Shown in pieces: positions 9,842-17,541 of a stretch of DNA of 64,000 nucleotides. Source of the stretch: Aeromicrobium tamlense (GTDB lineage: Bacteria; Actinomycetota; Actinomycetes; Propionibacteriales; Nocardioidaceae). The first letter of the stretch is position 1, and every line of letters begins with the position of its first letter. The stretch is taken from positions 124,001 through 188,000 of the forward strand of contig NZ_JACBZN010000001.1 in NCBI RefSeq assembly GCF_013408555.1, in the 5' to 3' direction. The notes beneath the pieces were generated by a model. The model saw nothing but the letters and a program-made list of their open reading frames with translations. It did no database searches and was not told the origin of the DNA. Position numbers and translations under genes: made by a program.

Positions 9842-11050
9842 ATGGGGGTGAGAGGCCGGTTCCTGCTGCTGCTCGGGCTGCGCTGGCTGGCCACCGGGCT
9901 CCTCATGCCGGTGTCCCTGCTGCTGCCTTTGGAGCGCGGTCTGACGATCGCCGAGGTCGGCCTGGCGATGGCCGCGCAGGGCGTCGTCGTGCTGGTCATG
10001 GAGATCCCCAGCGGGGCGCTCGCGGACTCGTGGGGGCGCCGGCCGGTGTTCATCGCGTCGGGCGTCGCGGCGATCGCGGCCTACGGCCTCACGCTCGTGG
10101 CGCAGTCGGTGCTGGCGTTCGCGCTGGCGTGGGCCGTCAGCGGCCTGTTCAGGGCCCTCGACAGCGGGGCGCTCGAGTCGTGGTTCGTCGACGCCGAGAA
10201 CGCCCGCGGCGCCTCGGACGAGGTGCCCTCCGCGCTCGCCCTGGCCGGTGGCGTCATCAGCGGAGCCATCGCGGTCGGCTCGGTGCTCACCGCGGGTCTG
10301 CTCTACGTCGCCCCGTGGTCCGACGGGGTCGCGCTGGCCGTGCCCTACGCGCTGTCGATCGCCATCGTCGTCGTGCAGATCGGGTGCGCGCGGCTGCTGA
10401 TGGAGTCGGTCCAGCACACCGAGGAGGCCGCGCCCGGCTGGCGCGCGACGCTCGTCTCGGGCGTGCGGATCGCCTTCGGCCGCCGTCTGCGCCTGCTGAC
10501 CGCCGCGATGCTGCTGTGCGGTGTTGCCGTCGCGGGGCTCGAGCTGCTGATGCCGGTGCGGCTCGCCGAGTTCTCGTCCGACACCAGCAGCGCGGGCACC
10601 GTGCTCGGCATCGTGTCGTCGATCGCGTGGGGCCTGGCGGCGCTCGGTGCCACGGTGGCCTCTCGGGTGCTGCGCGAGGTCGGGCCGGGAGTCCTCGCGC
10701 CGATCCTCGGCGCCGCCGAGGCGATCGGTCTCGCGATCATGGCGATCGCCGGCGGTCCGGTCGCGCTGATCGCGGGCTTCTGGCTCTGCTACCTCGTGCA
10801 CACGTCGTTCGGCGCCGCGTACAACGCGCTCGTGCACGACCGCGTCACCGAGGCGAACCGCGCCACGGCGCTCTCGGTCACCTCGATGGCGTTCCTGGGC
10901 TCGGCCTCGGCCGGGGGAGTGGCGCTCGGGTTCGTCGCGGACGAGCTCAGCGCCGCGTGGGCCCTCGTCGCGGCCGCGGCGGTCATGCTGCTCGCCGCGG
11001 TCCTCGTGGCGGGCGCCGCCCGCCAGCGCGGCGTCACGGTTCAGCGGTAG
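9842..11050 (+). CDS. MFS transporter, substrate unknown
   Basis: Twelve-helix major facilitator, 402 aa. The loop between TM2 and TM3 carries the superfamily motif GALADSWGRRPVF, and the second half shows a related pattern before VAGAARQRG at the C-terminus. ATG at 9842 is supported by a leaderless pattern: TAGAGT at 9830-9835 followed by 6 nt. No ribosome-binding site is evident. Divergent from rarD with 46 bp between them, so both promoters share a very short region. No neighbour identifies the substrate. Confidence 0.82.
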   Translation: MGVRGRFLLLLGLRWLATGLLMPVSLLLPLERGLTIAEVGLAMAAQGVVVLVMEIPSGALADSWGRRPVFIASGVAAIAAYGLTLVAQSVLAFALAWAVSGLFRALDSGALESWFVDAENARGASDEVPSALALAGGVISGAIAVGSVLTAGLLYVAPWSDGVALAVPYALSIAIVVVQIGCARLLMESVQHTEEAAPGWRATLVSGVRIAFGRRLRLLTAAMLLCGVAVAGLELLMPVRLAEFSSDTSSAGTVLGIVSSIAWGLAALGATVASRVLREVGPGVLAPILGAAEAIGLAIMAIAGGPVALIAGFWLCYLVHTSFGAAYNALVHDRVTEANRATALSVTSMAFLGSASAGGVALGFVADELSAAWALVAAAAVMLLAAVLVAGAARQRGVTVQR

Positions 11051-11208
11051 TCGGGAGGTGTGCCCCGATGCCGTCCTCCCACCGGGCACCGGGGCCTTTC
11101 CCCCAGCGCGGGCGGCCTTCCCCAACGGCCCGCGCGTTCGAATGTAGTTCAATCCTCAACGAGTTTCCGGAGAATGCGGAGACCGCGCGACACGACGGGG
11201 CGCAGGCA

Positions 11209-11240
11209 GAGGCCCCAGGGAGGGAGTCACCTGGGGCCTC
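11209..11240. terminator. Hairpin terminator between convergent MFS and yajQ genes
   Basis: Perfect 11-bp stem (GAGGCCCCAGG at 11209-11219, complement at 11230-11240) with a 10-nt loop. It lies between two convergent genes and could serve both strands; there is only a weak T run. The rest of the 337-bp gap (11051-11387) holds no convincing gene. A 62-codon open frame at 11060 has arginine/proline-rich composition with no coding character. Confidence 0.6.
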
Positions 11241-11387
11241 TTCAGTGATCCGCTGCCGGGGAAGAGCGGACCTCGGGGTCGGGGGTCCCCGTGGGGAGAT
11301 TCTCTACACTGCCCGGAACATGCGCCAGTGCCCCGCCACGGGACGGACGAGTAACAAGCGAGAGGCGGCGGGCGCCGCGGCCGGGGA

Positions 11388-11879
11388 TCAGCGGTAGTTG
11401 GTGAACTGCACCGCGAAGTCGAGGTCGGCGTTCTTGACCAGCGCGATGACCTCCTGCAGGTCGTCACGGGACTTGCTCGTGACGCGCAGCTCGTCGCCCT
11501 GGATCTGCACCTTCACGCCCTTGGGCCCCTCGTCGCGGATCAGCTTGCTGACCTTCTTGGCCTGCTCGGTGCTGATGCCCTCGCCGAAGGTGCCGTTGAT
11601 CTTGACGTCCTTGCCCGACTGGCGCGGCTCGTCGGCCTCGAAGGCCTTGAGGCTGATGTTCCGCTTGACCAGCTTGGTCTGGAAGACGTCGAGGATGGCG
11701 CGGGCGCGCTCCTCGGCGTTCGCGGTGATCTCCACGCCCCACTCGCCCTTCCACTCGATGGAGGCGTTGGTGTTCTTGAAGTCGTAGCGCGTCGAGATCT
11801 CCTTGACCGCCTGGTTGAGGGCGTTGTCGGCCTCTTGGCGGTCGATCTTGCTGACGATGTCGAAGGAGGAGTCGGCCAT
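11388..11879 (-). CDS. yajQ: YajQ family nucleotide-binding protein (UPF0234)
   Basis: 163-aa cytosolic protein of the YajQ family; members bind nucleotides, and cyclic di-GMP binding has been reported in Xanthomonas. Starts [20 protein letters not shown], the family N-terminus, and ends with the second ferredoxin-like repeat ([20 protein letters not shown]). Length is exactly typical. The start has a leaderless pattern on the minus strand: TAGGGT (complement of 11886-11891), then 6 nt, then ATG. Single-gene unit divergent from tRNA-Tyr. Whether cyclic di-GMP is the ligand here is not shown. Confidence 0.93.
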   Translation of the reverse strand: MADSSFDIVSKIDRQEADNALNQAVKEISTRYDFKNTNASIEWKGEWGVEITANAEERARAILDVFQTKLVKRNISLKAFEADEPRQSGKDVKINGTFGEGISTEQAKKVSKLIRDEGPKGVKVQIQGDELRVTSKSRDDLQEVIALVKNADLDFAVQFTNYR

Positions 11880-11934
11880 GGGGCCACCCTACGGCCTGCC
11901 GCGCCGCGCGGGAGCGGTGCTCCGAGGCGGCCCT

Positions 11935-11967
11935 GATTTCGGGCCCGGCGGGACGCTGGGGTAATCT
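11935..11967 (+). promoter_or_regulatory. Promoter of tRNA-Tyr (GATTTC-N21-TAATCT)
   Basis: GATTTC at 11935-11940 and TAATCT at 11962-11967 with exactly 21 nt between, 13 nt before the tRNA. It belongs to a set of six such promoters in front of translation genes in this window (see findings). Confidence 0.65.
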
Positions 11968-11980
11968 TGCAGACTGTCGC

Positions 11981-12062
11981 GGCAGGTTGCCCGAGCGGCC
12001 AAAGGGAGCTGACTGTAAATCAGCCGGCATTGCCTTCAGAGGTTCGAATCCTCTACCTGCCA
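11981..12062 (+). tRNA. tRNA-Tyr (GTA)
   Basis: Class II tRNA with a long variable arm. Acceptor GGCAGGT (11981-11987) pairs with ACCTGCC (12055-12061), discriminator A. Anticodon stem-loop TGACTGTAAATCA gives anticodon GTA. T-loop GTTCGAATC is present. CCA is not encoded. A terminator hairpin follows 9 nt downstream. Confidence 0.97.
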
Positions 12063-12070
12063 CGTGACGC

Positions 12071-12100
12071 GAGCCCCCGACCGGAGACGGTCGGGGGCTC
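12071..12100 (+). terminator. Terminator after tRNA-Tyr
   Basis: Perfect 13-bp stem, GAGCCCCCGACCG at 12071-12083 and its complement at 12088-12100, loop GAGA, followed by a C/T-rich stretch. Confidence 0.85.
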
Positions 12101-12150
12101 GTCCCTTTCCCACCCCACATCCGTCGGTGGTGGCCCCTATCGTCGGTGGC

Positions 12151-12447
12151 ATGAGCGCCACCGACGACCGCCCGGGCGAGGACTGGACGCTGCACGCCCT
12201 CTACGACCTCGTGCCCGACGCGTACGAGCTCGACCTGCTCGAGGAGGCCCGCTGCCCCGCCGGGGGACACTCCCGTGCCGAGGTCGCGGACGCTCTCGAG
12301 GACGCCCGCCGCGAGGCGATCGCCGCGCTGGGCCACGACGCGGAGTCCGCGGCCGAGGTCGACGCCCCGGTGCCGTCGCCGGCCCAGGCGCGCTTCACGG
12401 TCGAGCGGCTGCTCGGCGGCGTGGTCGTCGACGGCGACCCCTGCTGA
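12151..12447 (+). CDS. Small acidic hypothetical protein
   Basis: 98 aa, not recognised. Acidic and probably cytosolic, with no signal or membrane segment. It contains HALYDLVPDAYELDLLEEA and an alanine-rich middle (VADALEDARREAIAALG). The frame is open from 12064, but ATG 12151 is chosen: TATCGT at 12138-12143 lies 7 nt upstream, the leaderless spacing seen at many genes here, and the upstream codons run into the tRNA terminator. The gpgS start follows 21 nt after the stop with its own -10-like hexamer. Confidence 0.6.
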   Translation: MSATDDRPGEDWTLHALYDLVPDAYELDLLEEARCPAGGHSRAEVADALEDARREAIAALGHDAESAAEVDAPVPSPAQARFTVERLLGGVVVDGDPC

Positions 12448-12468
12448 CCCCACGAGTACGGTGAACGC

Positions 12469-13383
12469 GTGGCAGACACGTGGTTCGACCGGCGCACGTT
12501 CCGGCGTCCGTGGGACCTCGACGGGCTGCTCGACGCCAAGCGCGCGACGGGCACCCGCGTCAGCCTCGTGATCCCCGCGGTCAACGAGGCCGCCACGGTC
12601 GGCGACGTCGTGGGCCGGATCCACGACGCATTCGTCCGCGACTCCGACTTCGTCGACGAGCTCGTCGTCGTCGACGGCGGCTCGACCGACGACACGGCCC
12701 GGATCGCGGCGGAGGCAGGTGCCCGCGTCCACTCCCTCGCCGACATCCGCCCCGACCTCGGCCACCGTGCCGGCAAGGGCGAGTCCATCTGGAAGTCGCA
12801 GCTCGTCACCACGGGCGACGTCCTCGCGTTCGTCGACGCCGACCTCACCGAGTGGGACACGCACTTCGTCACCGGCCTGCTCGGCCCGCTGCTCACGGAC
12901 CCGGGGGTCGCCCTCGTCAAGGGCTTCTACGAGCGGCCGTTCCGCGCCGGCGCCGCCGACGACCCGCAGGGCGGCGGTCGCGCCACCGAGCTCGTCGCCC
13001 GTCCGCTGCTCGCGCTGGCCCGACCGCACCTCGGCCGCGTGGTGCAGCCGCTCGCGGGGGAGTGGGCGGTGCGCCGTTCGGTCTACGAGACCCTCCACGT
13101 CCCGGTCGGCTACGGCGTCGACCTCGCGGCCCTCATCGACGTCTCCGACCGCCTCGGCCTCGACGCGGTCGCGCAGGTCGACCTCGGCCGCCGCGCCCAC
13201 TCGCACCAGTCGCTGCAGGACCTCGGACCCATGGCGGTGCAGCTCACCGCGGCCGTGTTGTCGCGCTCCGACGCCCGCGTGGGGGAGGATCGCGTCGTGC
13301 TCCACCAGTTCCGCGGTCTCGAGGAGATCGCGCGCGAGGTCGACCTCTCCGAGCGCCCGCCGGCCGCGGAGGTCGCACGATGA
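12469..13383 (+). CDS. gpgS: Glucosyl-3-phosphoglycerate synthase (GT81 family)
   Basis: Transfers glucose from a nucleotide sugar to 3-phosphoglycerate, the first step towards glucosylglycerate and, in mycobacteria, methylglucose lipopolysaccharides. 304 aa. The GT-A fold shows VSLVIPAVNEAATVG at residues ~31-45, VVVDGGSTDDT, and the metal/nucleotide site FVDADLTEW. The stretch GGGRATELVARPLL followed by QPLAGEWAVRR matches mycobacterial GpgS from memory. GTG 12469 fits the leaderless pattern (TACGGT at 12457-12462, 6-nt gap). It overlaps folP2 by 4 nt (ATGA), the same pairing as Rv1208-Rv1207 in M. tuberculosis. Confidence 0.92.
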   Translation: MADTWFDRRTFRRPWDLDGLLDAKRATGTRVSLVIPAVNEAATVGDVVGRIHDAFVRDSDFVDELVVVDGGSTDDTARIAAEAGARVHSLADIRPDLGHRAGKGESIWKSQLVTTGDVLAFVDADLTEWDTHFVTGLLGPLLTDPGVALVKGFYERPFRAGAADDPQGGGRATELVARPLLALARPHLGRVVQPLAGEWAVRRSVYETLHVPVGYGVDLAALIDVSDRLGLDAVAQVDLGRRAHSHQSLQDLGPMAVQLTAAVLSRSDARVGEDRVVLHQFRGLEEIAREVDLSERPPAAEVAR

Positions 13384-14243
13384 CCCTGCGCCTCGGCCGC
13401 CACACCTTCGCCGACGACGCCACGCTGATGATGGCGATCGTCAACCGCACCCCCGACTCGTTCTTCGACAAGGGCGCCACGTGGGCCGAGGACTCCGCGT
13501 TCGACCGCGTGCAGCAGGTCGTCGAGGAGGGCGCAGAGATCGTCGACATCGGCGGCATCAAGGCGGCACCCGGCGTAGAGATCGACGCGGACGAGGAGAA
13601 GCGCCGCGTCGTCGGCTTCGTCGAGCGCGTGCGATCGGCGTTCCCCGGCGTCGTGATCAGCGTCGACACGTGGCGTGCCGAAGTCGGCCGTGCCGTCTGC
13701 GAGGCCGGCGCCGACCTGCTCAACGACGCCTGGGGCGGTGCCGACCCTGGCCTGGCCGAGGTCGCCGCCGAGTTCGACGTCGCGATGGTCTGCACGCACA
13801 CCGGCGGCGTCACGCCCCGCACCCGGCCGCACCGGCTGGAGTACGACGACGTGGTCGCCGACGCGATCGCCTCCACGGTGGCCCAGGCCGAGCGCGCCGT
13901 CTCGCTCGGCGTCGCCCGTGAGAGCCTCCTGATCGACCCGGCCCACGACTTCGGCAAGAACACGTTCCACTCGCTCGAGGTCACTCGACGGCTCGGCGAG
14001 ATGGTCGACACCGGCTGGCCCGTGCTCGTCTCGCTGTCGAACAAGGACTTCGTCGGCGAGACGCTCGACGCGCCGGTCGGAGAGCGCCTGCTGGGCACGC
14101 TCGCGGCCACCGCCGTCGCCGCCACGGCCGGGGCGCGCGTCTACCGCGTGCACCAAGTGCCCGAGACGCGCCAGGTCGTCGACATGGCGTGGACGATCGC
14201 CGGGCGCCGTCCGCCCGCCCGGGCGATCCGAGGTCTCGCGTGA
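13380..14243 (+). CDS. folP2: Dihydropteroate synthase homologue, FolP2 type
   Basis: TIM-barrel pterin-binding protein, 287 aa. The first loop reads NRTPDSFFDKG instead of the usual NVTPDSFSDGG, and the second reads IGGIKAAPG where functional DHPS has a GESTRPG-like segment. These changes mark the FolP2 group, whose M. leprae member was reported to lack DHPS activity. The catalytic role is therefore uncertain. ATG overlaps the gpgS stop and the end overlaps the next GTG, so three genes are read as one coupled unit. A true folP is not in this window. Confidence 0.88.
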   Translation: MTLRLGRHTFADDATLMMAIVNRTPDSFFDKGATWAEDSAFDRVQQVVEEGAEIVDIGGIKAAPGVEIDADEEKRRVVGFVERVRSAFPGVVISVDTWRAEVGRAVCEAGADLLNDAWGGADPGLAEVAAEFDVAMVCTHTGGVTPRTRPHRLEYDDVVADAIASTVAQAERAVSLGVARESLLIDPAHDFGKNTFHSLEVTRRLGEMVDTGWPVLVSLSNKDFVGETLDAPVGERLLGTLAATAVAATAGARVYRVHQVPETRQVVDMAWTIAGRRPPARAIRGLA

Positions 14244-14758
14244 TCCGCCGACTCGTCGTGCTGCCGCCCGTGCCCGCGCTGCTGCCGCGCTACGCGAGCC
14301 TCGAGGACCCCGTGGCCGAGCTCCGCGTCTCCGCCGTCGCGGCGGTGCAGGCGATCACGCGCGGCGTCGAGGCGGTCTCGGTCGTCGGTGACGACCCCTT
14401 CGCCCCCGAGGTGGCGCGAGCCCTGCTCGACGCGGCCGGCTTCACGGGTCGGGTCGAGGACGGCGCCGAGGTGCTGCTGGTCATGGCCAACGGCACCGCG
14501 AAGCGCGGCGAGAAGGCCCCCGGTCACCTCGACGAGCGCGCGCTCGACTTCGACGACACCGTCGACCTCGCGCTGCGCTCCGGCGACGGCTCGCGGCTCG
14601 CGGCGCTGGATCCGCAGCTCGGCGCCGAGCTCTGGGCGTCGGGGATCGAGCCGCTGGTGGACCTCGGCGAACAGCTGGGCGACGGCTGGCGGGTCTCCGT
14701 CCCCTATGCCGACGCTCCCTACGGCGTCCTCTGGTGGGTCGTCGCCTGGCTCCACTGA
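14240..14758 (+). CDS. Class III extradiol dioxygenase subunit B-like protein
   Basis: 172 aa, recognised from memory as the actinobacterial family annotated as class III extradiol dioxygenase subunit B-like. The segment MANGTAKRGEKAPGHLDERA followed by FDDTVDLAL is characteristic, as is the C-terminal APYGVLWWVVAW. No classical LigB metal site is complete, so a ring-cleaving activity should not be assumed. GTG 14240 overlaps the folP2 stop by 4 nt. The TGA stop is the first base triplet of a dispersed repeat element (14756-14852). Confidence 0.72.
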   Translation: MIRRLVVLPPVPALLPRYASLEDPVAELRVSAVAAVQAITRGVEAVSVVGDDPFAPEVARALLDAAGFTGRVEDGAEVLLVMANGTAKRGEKAPGHLDERALDFDDTVDLALRSGDGSRLAALDPQLGAELWASGIEPLVDLGEQLGDGWRVSVPYADAPYGVLWWVVAWLH

Positions 14759-14852
14759 CCTCCGGTCAGCCAGATCTGTAGCGGCATCCACTGGTTCGGG
14801 CGGATCCGGCGCGAAAAGGGTGGAAAGTGCCACAGATCTCGCGCACCGGAGG
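14756..14852 (+). repeat. Dispersed palindromic repeat, copy A
   Basis: 97-bp element beginning with TGACCTCCGGTCAGC and ending CGCACCGGAGG. Its ends form an imperfect inverted repeat: about 20 of 24 positions of CCTCCGGT..AGATCTGT match the complement of the right end. A second copy lies in opposite orientation at 57486-57584, roughly 80% identical by eye over the full length. The leading TGA is the stop codon of the LigB-like gene. The right end is 20 bp before the pyrD -10 hexamer. Confidence 0.75.
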
Positions 14853-14884
14853 GGTGAGGTCGGCGGTGGCCTAGGGTGGTCGCC

Positions 14885-15910
14885 GTGGCCTACGACGCGC
14901 TCTTCGACACCGTCTTCGCCCGCATGGATCCCGAGCGGATCCACGAGCGTGCCTTCGCCGCGATCCGCGCAGGTCGCCCGCTGACCTCGCTGGCCTGCCG
15001 CGTCGAGCCGAGCCCCGTCACCGTCATGGGCGTCGAGTTCCCGCACCGCTTCGGCCTCGCCGCCGGCTTCGACAAGAACGCGCGCGGCGTCCTCGGCCTG
15101 CTCGCCCTGGGCTTCGGCCACGTCGAGATCGGCACGGTCACCGCCCGCCCGCAGCCCGGCAACGAGCGCCCGCGTCTGTTCCGGCTCGTCGACGACCACG
15201 CGATCGTCAACCGGATGGGATTCAACAACGACGGCGCGGCCCAGGTGGCCGCGCGCCTGCACCGCCTGCGCGGCACCGCCGCCGGGCAGCGGGCCGTCAT
15301 CGGCGTCAACATCGGCAAGACGAAGGTCGTCCCCGCCGAGCGTGCCGCGCAGGACTACGTCGAGAGTGCGCGCCTGCTGTCGCCCTACGCGGACTACCTC
15401 GTCGTCAACGTCTCGAGCCCGAACACGCCCGGGCTGCGCGACCTGCAGGCCGTCGAGTCGCTCGAGCCGATCCTGGCTGCGGTCAAGGCCGTCGCTGACG
15501 GCAACCACGGCCGCCGCGTGCCATTGGTGGTGAAGATCGCGCCCGACCTCGCCGACGAGGACATCGACCAGGTCACCGACCTCGTCCTCGAGCTCGGTCT
15601 CGACGGCATCAGCGCCACCAACACGACGATCGCCCGGCCCGACGCGCTGCGCACGTCACGCGAGGTCGTCGACGCTGCGGGAGCCGGCGGCCTGTCCGGC
15701 CCGATCCTGGCCGAGCGCGCCACCGAGGTGCTGCGCCGGATCCGCGCGCGGGCCGGCGAGGGACTCACCCTCATCGGGGTCGGCGGGGTCACCCACGAGG
15801 CCGACGTGAGGGCCCGGATCGAGGCCGGCGCCGACCTCGTCCAGGCGTACACGGGCTTCATCTACGGGGGCCCGTCGTGGCCCTCCCGACTCGCCCGAGC
15901 CGCTCGATAA
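14885..15910 (+). CDS. pyrD: Dihydroorotate dehydrogenase (quinone), class 2
   Basis: Membrane-associated flavoenzyme that oxidises dihydroorotate to orotate with quinone, fourth step of pyrimidine synthesis. 341 aa. The N-terminal helix pair ([19 protein letters not shown]) is the class 2 quinone-side extension. FMN and substrate regions are visible: [20 protein letters not shown], and [15 protein letters not shown] with the catalytic serine. GTG 14885 is preferred over GTG 14876 because TAGGGT at 14872-14877 leaves 7 nt to 14885, a leaderless layout. Single-gene unit followed by two tRNAs. Confidence 0.95.
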   Translation: MAYDALFDTVFARMDPERIHERAFAAIRAGRPLTSLACRVEPSPVTVMGVEFPHRFGLAAGFDKNARGVLGLLALGFGHVEIGTVTARPQPGNERPRLFRLVDDHAIVNRMGFNNDGAAQVAARLHRLRGTAAGQRAVIGVNIGKTKVVPAERAAQDYVESARLLSPYADYLVVNVSSPNTPGLRDLQAVESLEPILAAVKAVADGNHGRRVPLVVKIAPDLADEDIDQVTDLVLELGLDGISATNTTIARPDALRTSREVVDAAGAGGLSGPILAERATEVLRRIRARAGEGLTLIGVGGVTHEADVRARIEAGADLVQAYTGFIYGGPSWPSRLARAAR

Positions 15911-15950
15911 TCCCTGCGATGCCGGGGTCGTGCGACGACGTGCCCACCCC

Positions 15951-15983
15951 GATTTGGGAACCCGGCACCTGACCCGGTATCTT
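15951..15983 (+). promoter_or_regulatory. Promoter of tRNA-Thr / tRNA-Met / rpmG (GATTTG-N21-TATCTT)
   Basis: GATTTG at 15951-15956, TATCTT at 15978-15983, 21 nt between, 13 nt before tRNA-Thr. Same architecture as the promoters of tRNA-Tyr, rplJ, rpsL, rpsJ and infA. Confidence 0.7.
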
Positions 15984-15996
15984 TACTTGTCGGCTT

Positions 15997-16069
15997 GCCC
16001 CTTTAGCTCAGTCGGCAGAGCGTTTCCATGGTAAGGAAAAGGTCTACGGTTCGATTCCGTAAAGGGGCT
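15997..16069 (+). tRNA. tRNA-Thr (GGT)
   Basis: 73 nt. Acceptor GCCCCTT (15997-16003) pairs with AAGGGGC (16062-16068), discriminator T. D-arm GCTC..GAGC, anticodon stem TTTCC/GGAAA with loop ATGGTAA (anticodon GGT), T-loop GTTCGATTC. No encoded CCA. Thirty bases upstream of tRNA-Met in the same transcript. Confidence 0.97.
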
Positions 16070-16098
16070 CTGAGGAGCGAGGCGACTCGCAACTCCGT

Positions 16099-16172
16099 GG
16101 CTGGGTAGCTCAGTTGGTCAGAGCGCACGACTCATAATCGTGAGGTCGCGGGTTCGAGCCCCGCCCCAGCTA
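16099..16172 (+). tRNA. tRNA-Met (CAT)
   Basis: 74 nt. Acceptor GGCTGGG (16099-16105) pairs with CCCAGCT (16165-16171, one G-U pair), discriminator A. Anticodon stem CACGA/TCGTG with loop CTCATAA (anticodon CAT). The paired first acceptor position suggests elongator rather than initiator Met. T-arm GCGGG TTCGAGC CCCGC. It precedes rpmG, a common actinobacterial arrangement. Confidence 0.96.
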
Positions 16173-16242
16173 CCGAACCGGCAAGTCAGCATCACATCAC
16201 CCGCCCGGGAACGGGCGGGGCACCGACCAGAAGAGGCACACC

Positions 16243-16413
16243 GTGGCCAGCAAGAGCTCCGACGTTCGTCCCAAGATCACCTTGGCCTGCACTGAGTGCA
16301 AGGAACGCAACTACATCACGAAGAAGAACCGTCGCAACGATCCCGACCGCCTCGAGGTCAAGAAGTACTGCCCGCGCTGCGACGCCCACCAGGCGCACCG
16401 CGAGACGCGCTGA
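16243..16413 (+). CDS. rpmG: 50S ribosomal protein L33 (zinc-binding form)
   Basis: 56-aa ribosomal protein. Two CxxC pairs, C16/C19 and C43/C46, mark the zinc-containing paralogue. Usual family signature [22 protein letters not shown] start at 16243 after an AAGAGG site. Downstream of tRNA-Thr and tRNA-Met and probably cotranscribed. A 7-bp leader hairpin (CCGCCCG at 16201-16207 with CGGGCGG at 16212-16218) lies between the tRNA and the gene. In many actinobacteria secE and nusG follow closely; here murB and two other genes intervene. Confidence 0.96.
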   Translation: MASKSSDVRPKITLACTECKERNYITKKNRRNDPDRLEVKKYCPRCDAHQAHRETR

Positions 16414-16423
16414 ACCCGACTTC

Positions 16424-16459
16424 CGACGACCCCCGTGCCCCTGGGCACGGGGGTCGTCG
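16424..16459 (+). terminator. Terminator after rpmG
   Basis: Arms 16424-16440 and 16443-16459 are perfect complements (CGACGACCCCCGTGCCC and its reverse). In practice this gives a 16-bp stem with a CCTG loop. It is followed by CGTTTGTC. Confidence 0.9.
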
Positions 16460-16502
16460 ACGTTTGTCAGGCCTCCCGAAGCCGCCTGCTAGCGTCACCG
16501 GC

Positions 16503-17525
16503 ATGCACTTGTCCGAGGTCACCACGCTGCGCCTGGGAGGCCCGGCCCGAGAGGTCGTGGAGGCCACCACCGAGGACGAGCTGATCGCCGCCGTCCGCTC
16601 GGCCGACGAGGCCGGCGAGCCGGTGCTGCTGGTCGGCGGCGGCAGCAACCTCGTCGTCGCGGACGACGGCTTCGAGGGCACCGTCGTGCTGATCCGCACG
16701 CGCGGGATCGAGGTCTCGGCCGACGCGTGCAGCGGCGCCATGGTCACGGTGGCGGCCGGCGAGAGCTGGGACGGGTTCGTCGCCCACGCCGTCGCGCAGG
16801 ACTGGGAGGGCGTCGAGGCCCTCGCGGGCATTCCCGGATCGGTCGGTGCCACCCCGATCCAGAACGTGGGCGCCTACGGCCAGGAGGTCGCCGACACGAT
16901 CGTCAGCGTCCGCACGTGGGACCGCGTCGAGCAGCGCGTCCGCACGCTCATGTTCACCGACCTCGGCTTCGCCTACCGGCACAGCCGCTTCAAGGACGAG
17001 CCCGGCCGCTTCGTCGTGCTCACGGTCGCCTTCCAGCTGCGCTTCGCCGGCGCGCTCAGCGCCCCCGTGCGCTACGCCGAGCTGGCCCGCCACCTCGGCG
17101 TCGAGGTCGGCGCCAGGGCGCGCCTGGCGCAGGTCCGCGAGACGGTGCTGGCGCTGCGGCGGGGCAAGGGGATGGTGCTCGACGCCGACGACCACGACAC
17201 GTGGAGCGCCGGGTCGTTCTTCACCAACCCGATCCTCTCGGCGCAGGAGGCCGCGGCGCTGCCCGAGGGCGCTCCGCGCTTCGAGCAGCCCGACGGGTCG
17301 GTCAAGACCAGTGCCGCATGGCTCATCGATCACGCGGGCTTCGAGAAGGGGTTCAGCCGGGGCCCCGTGGGCCTCTCCGGCAAGCACGTGCTGGCCCTCA
17401 CCAATCGCGGGGGCGCCACCACGGCCGAGCTGCTCGACCTGGCGCGCGAGGTGCGCGACGGGGTGCAGCGGGAGTTCGGGATCCGGCTCGTCAACGAGCC
17501 GGTGCTCGTCGGCGCCGACCTGTAG
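16503..17525 (+). CDS. murB: UDP-N-acetylenolpyruvoylglucosamine reductase
   Basis: FAD- and NADPH-dependent enzyme that makes UDP-MurNAc for peptidoglycan; cytosolic. 340 aa. The FAD-binding segment VLLVGGGSNLVVADDGF and the loop GIPGSVGATPIQNVGAYGQE are visible. The catalytic serine lies in SAGSFFTNPIL and the glutamate in the C-terminal NEPVLVG, typical of type I MurB. ATG 16503 is chosen over longer frames because TAGCGT at 16490-16495 lies 7 nt upstream (leaderless), just past the rpmG terminator. Convergent with the DUF4190-like gene. Confidence 0.95.
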   Translation: MHLSEVTTLRLGGPAREVVEATTEDELIAAVRSADEAGEPVLLVGGGSNLVVADDGFEGTVVLIRTRGIEVSADACSGAMVTVAAGESWDGFVAHAVAQDWEGVEALAGIPGSVGATPIQNVGAYGQEVADTIVSVRTWDRVEQRVRTLMFTDLGFAYRHSRFKDEPGRFVVLTVAFQLRFAGALSAPVRYAELARHLGVEVGARARLAQVRETVLALRRGKGMVLDADDHDTWSAGSFFTNPILSAQEAAALPEGAPRFEQPDGSVKTSAAWLIDHAGFEKGFSRGPVGLSGKHVLALTNRGGATTAELLDLAREVRDGVQREFGIRLVNEPVLVGADL

Positions 17526-17541
17526 CCGGCGCCGACGGCAC

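Noticed and set aside
11130-11170. tRNA-like T-loop (GTTCAATCC) in the MFS-yajQ gap
   Set aside because: No matching acceptor stem, D-arm or anticodon arm could be built around it.
11060-11248. 62-codon open frame in the MFS-yajQ gap
   Set aside because: Arg/Pro/Ser-rich, no ribosome-binding site or leaderless hexamer, and it runs into the terminator hairpin.
16201-16218. Hairpin between tRNA-Met and rpmG as a terminator
   Set aside because: Only 7 bp, no T run, and it lies inside a likely tRNA-rpmG transcript; treated as a leader hairpin.
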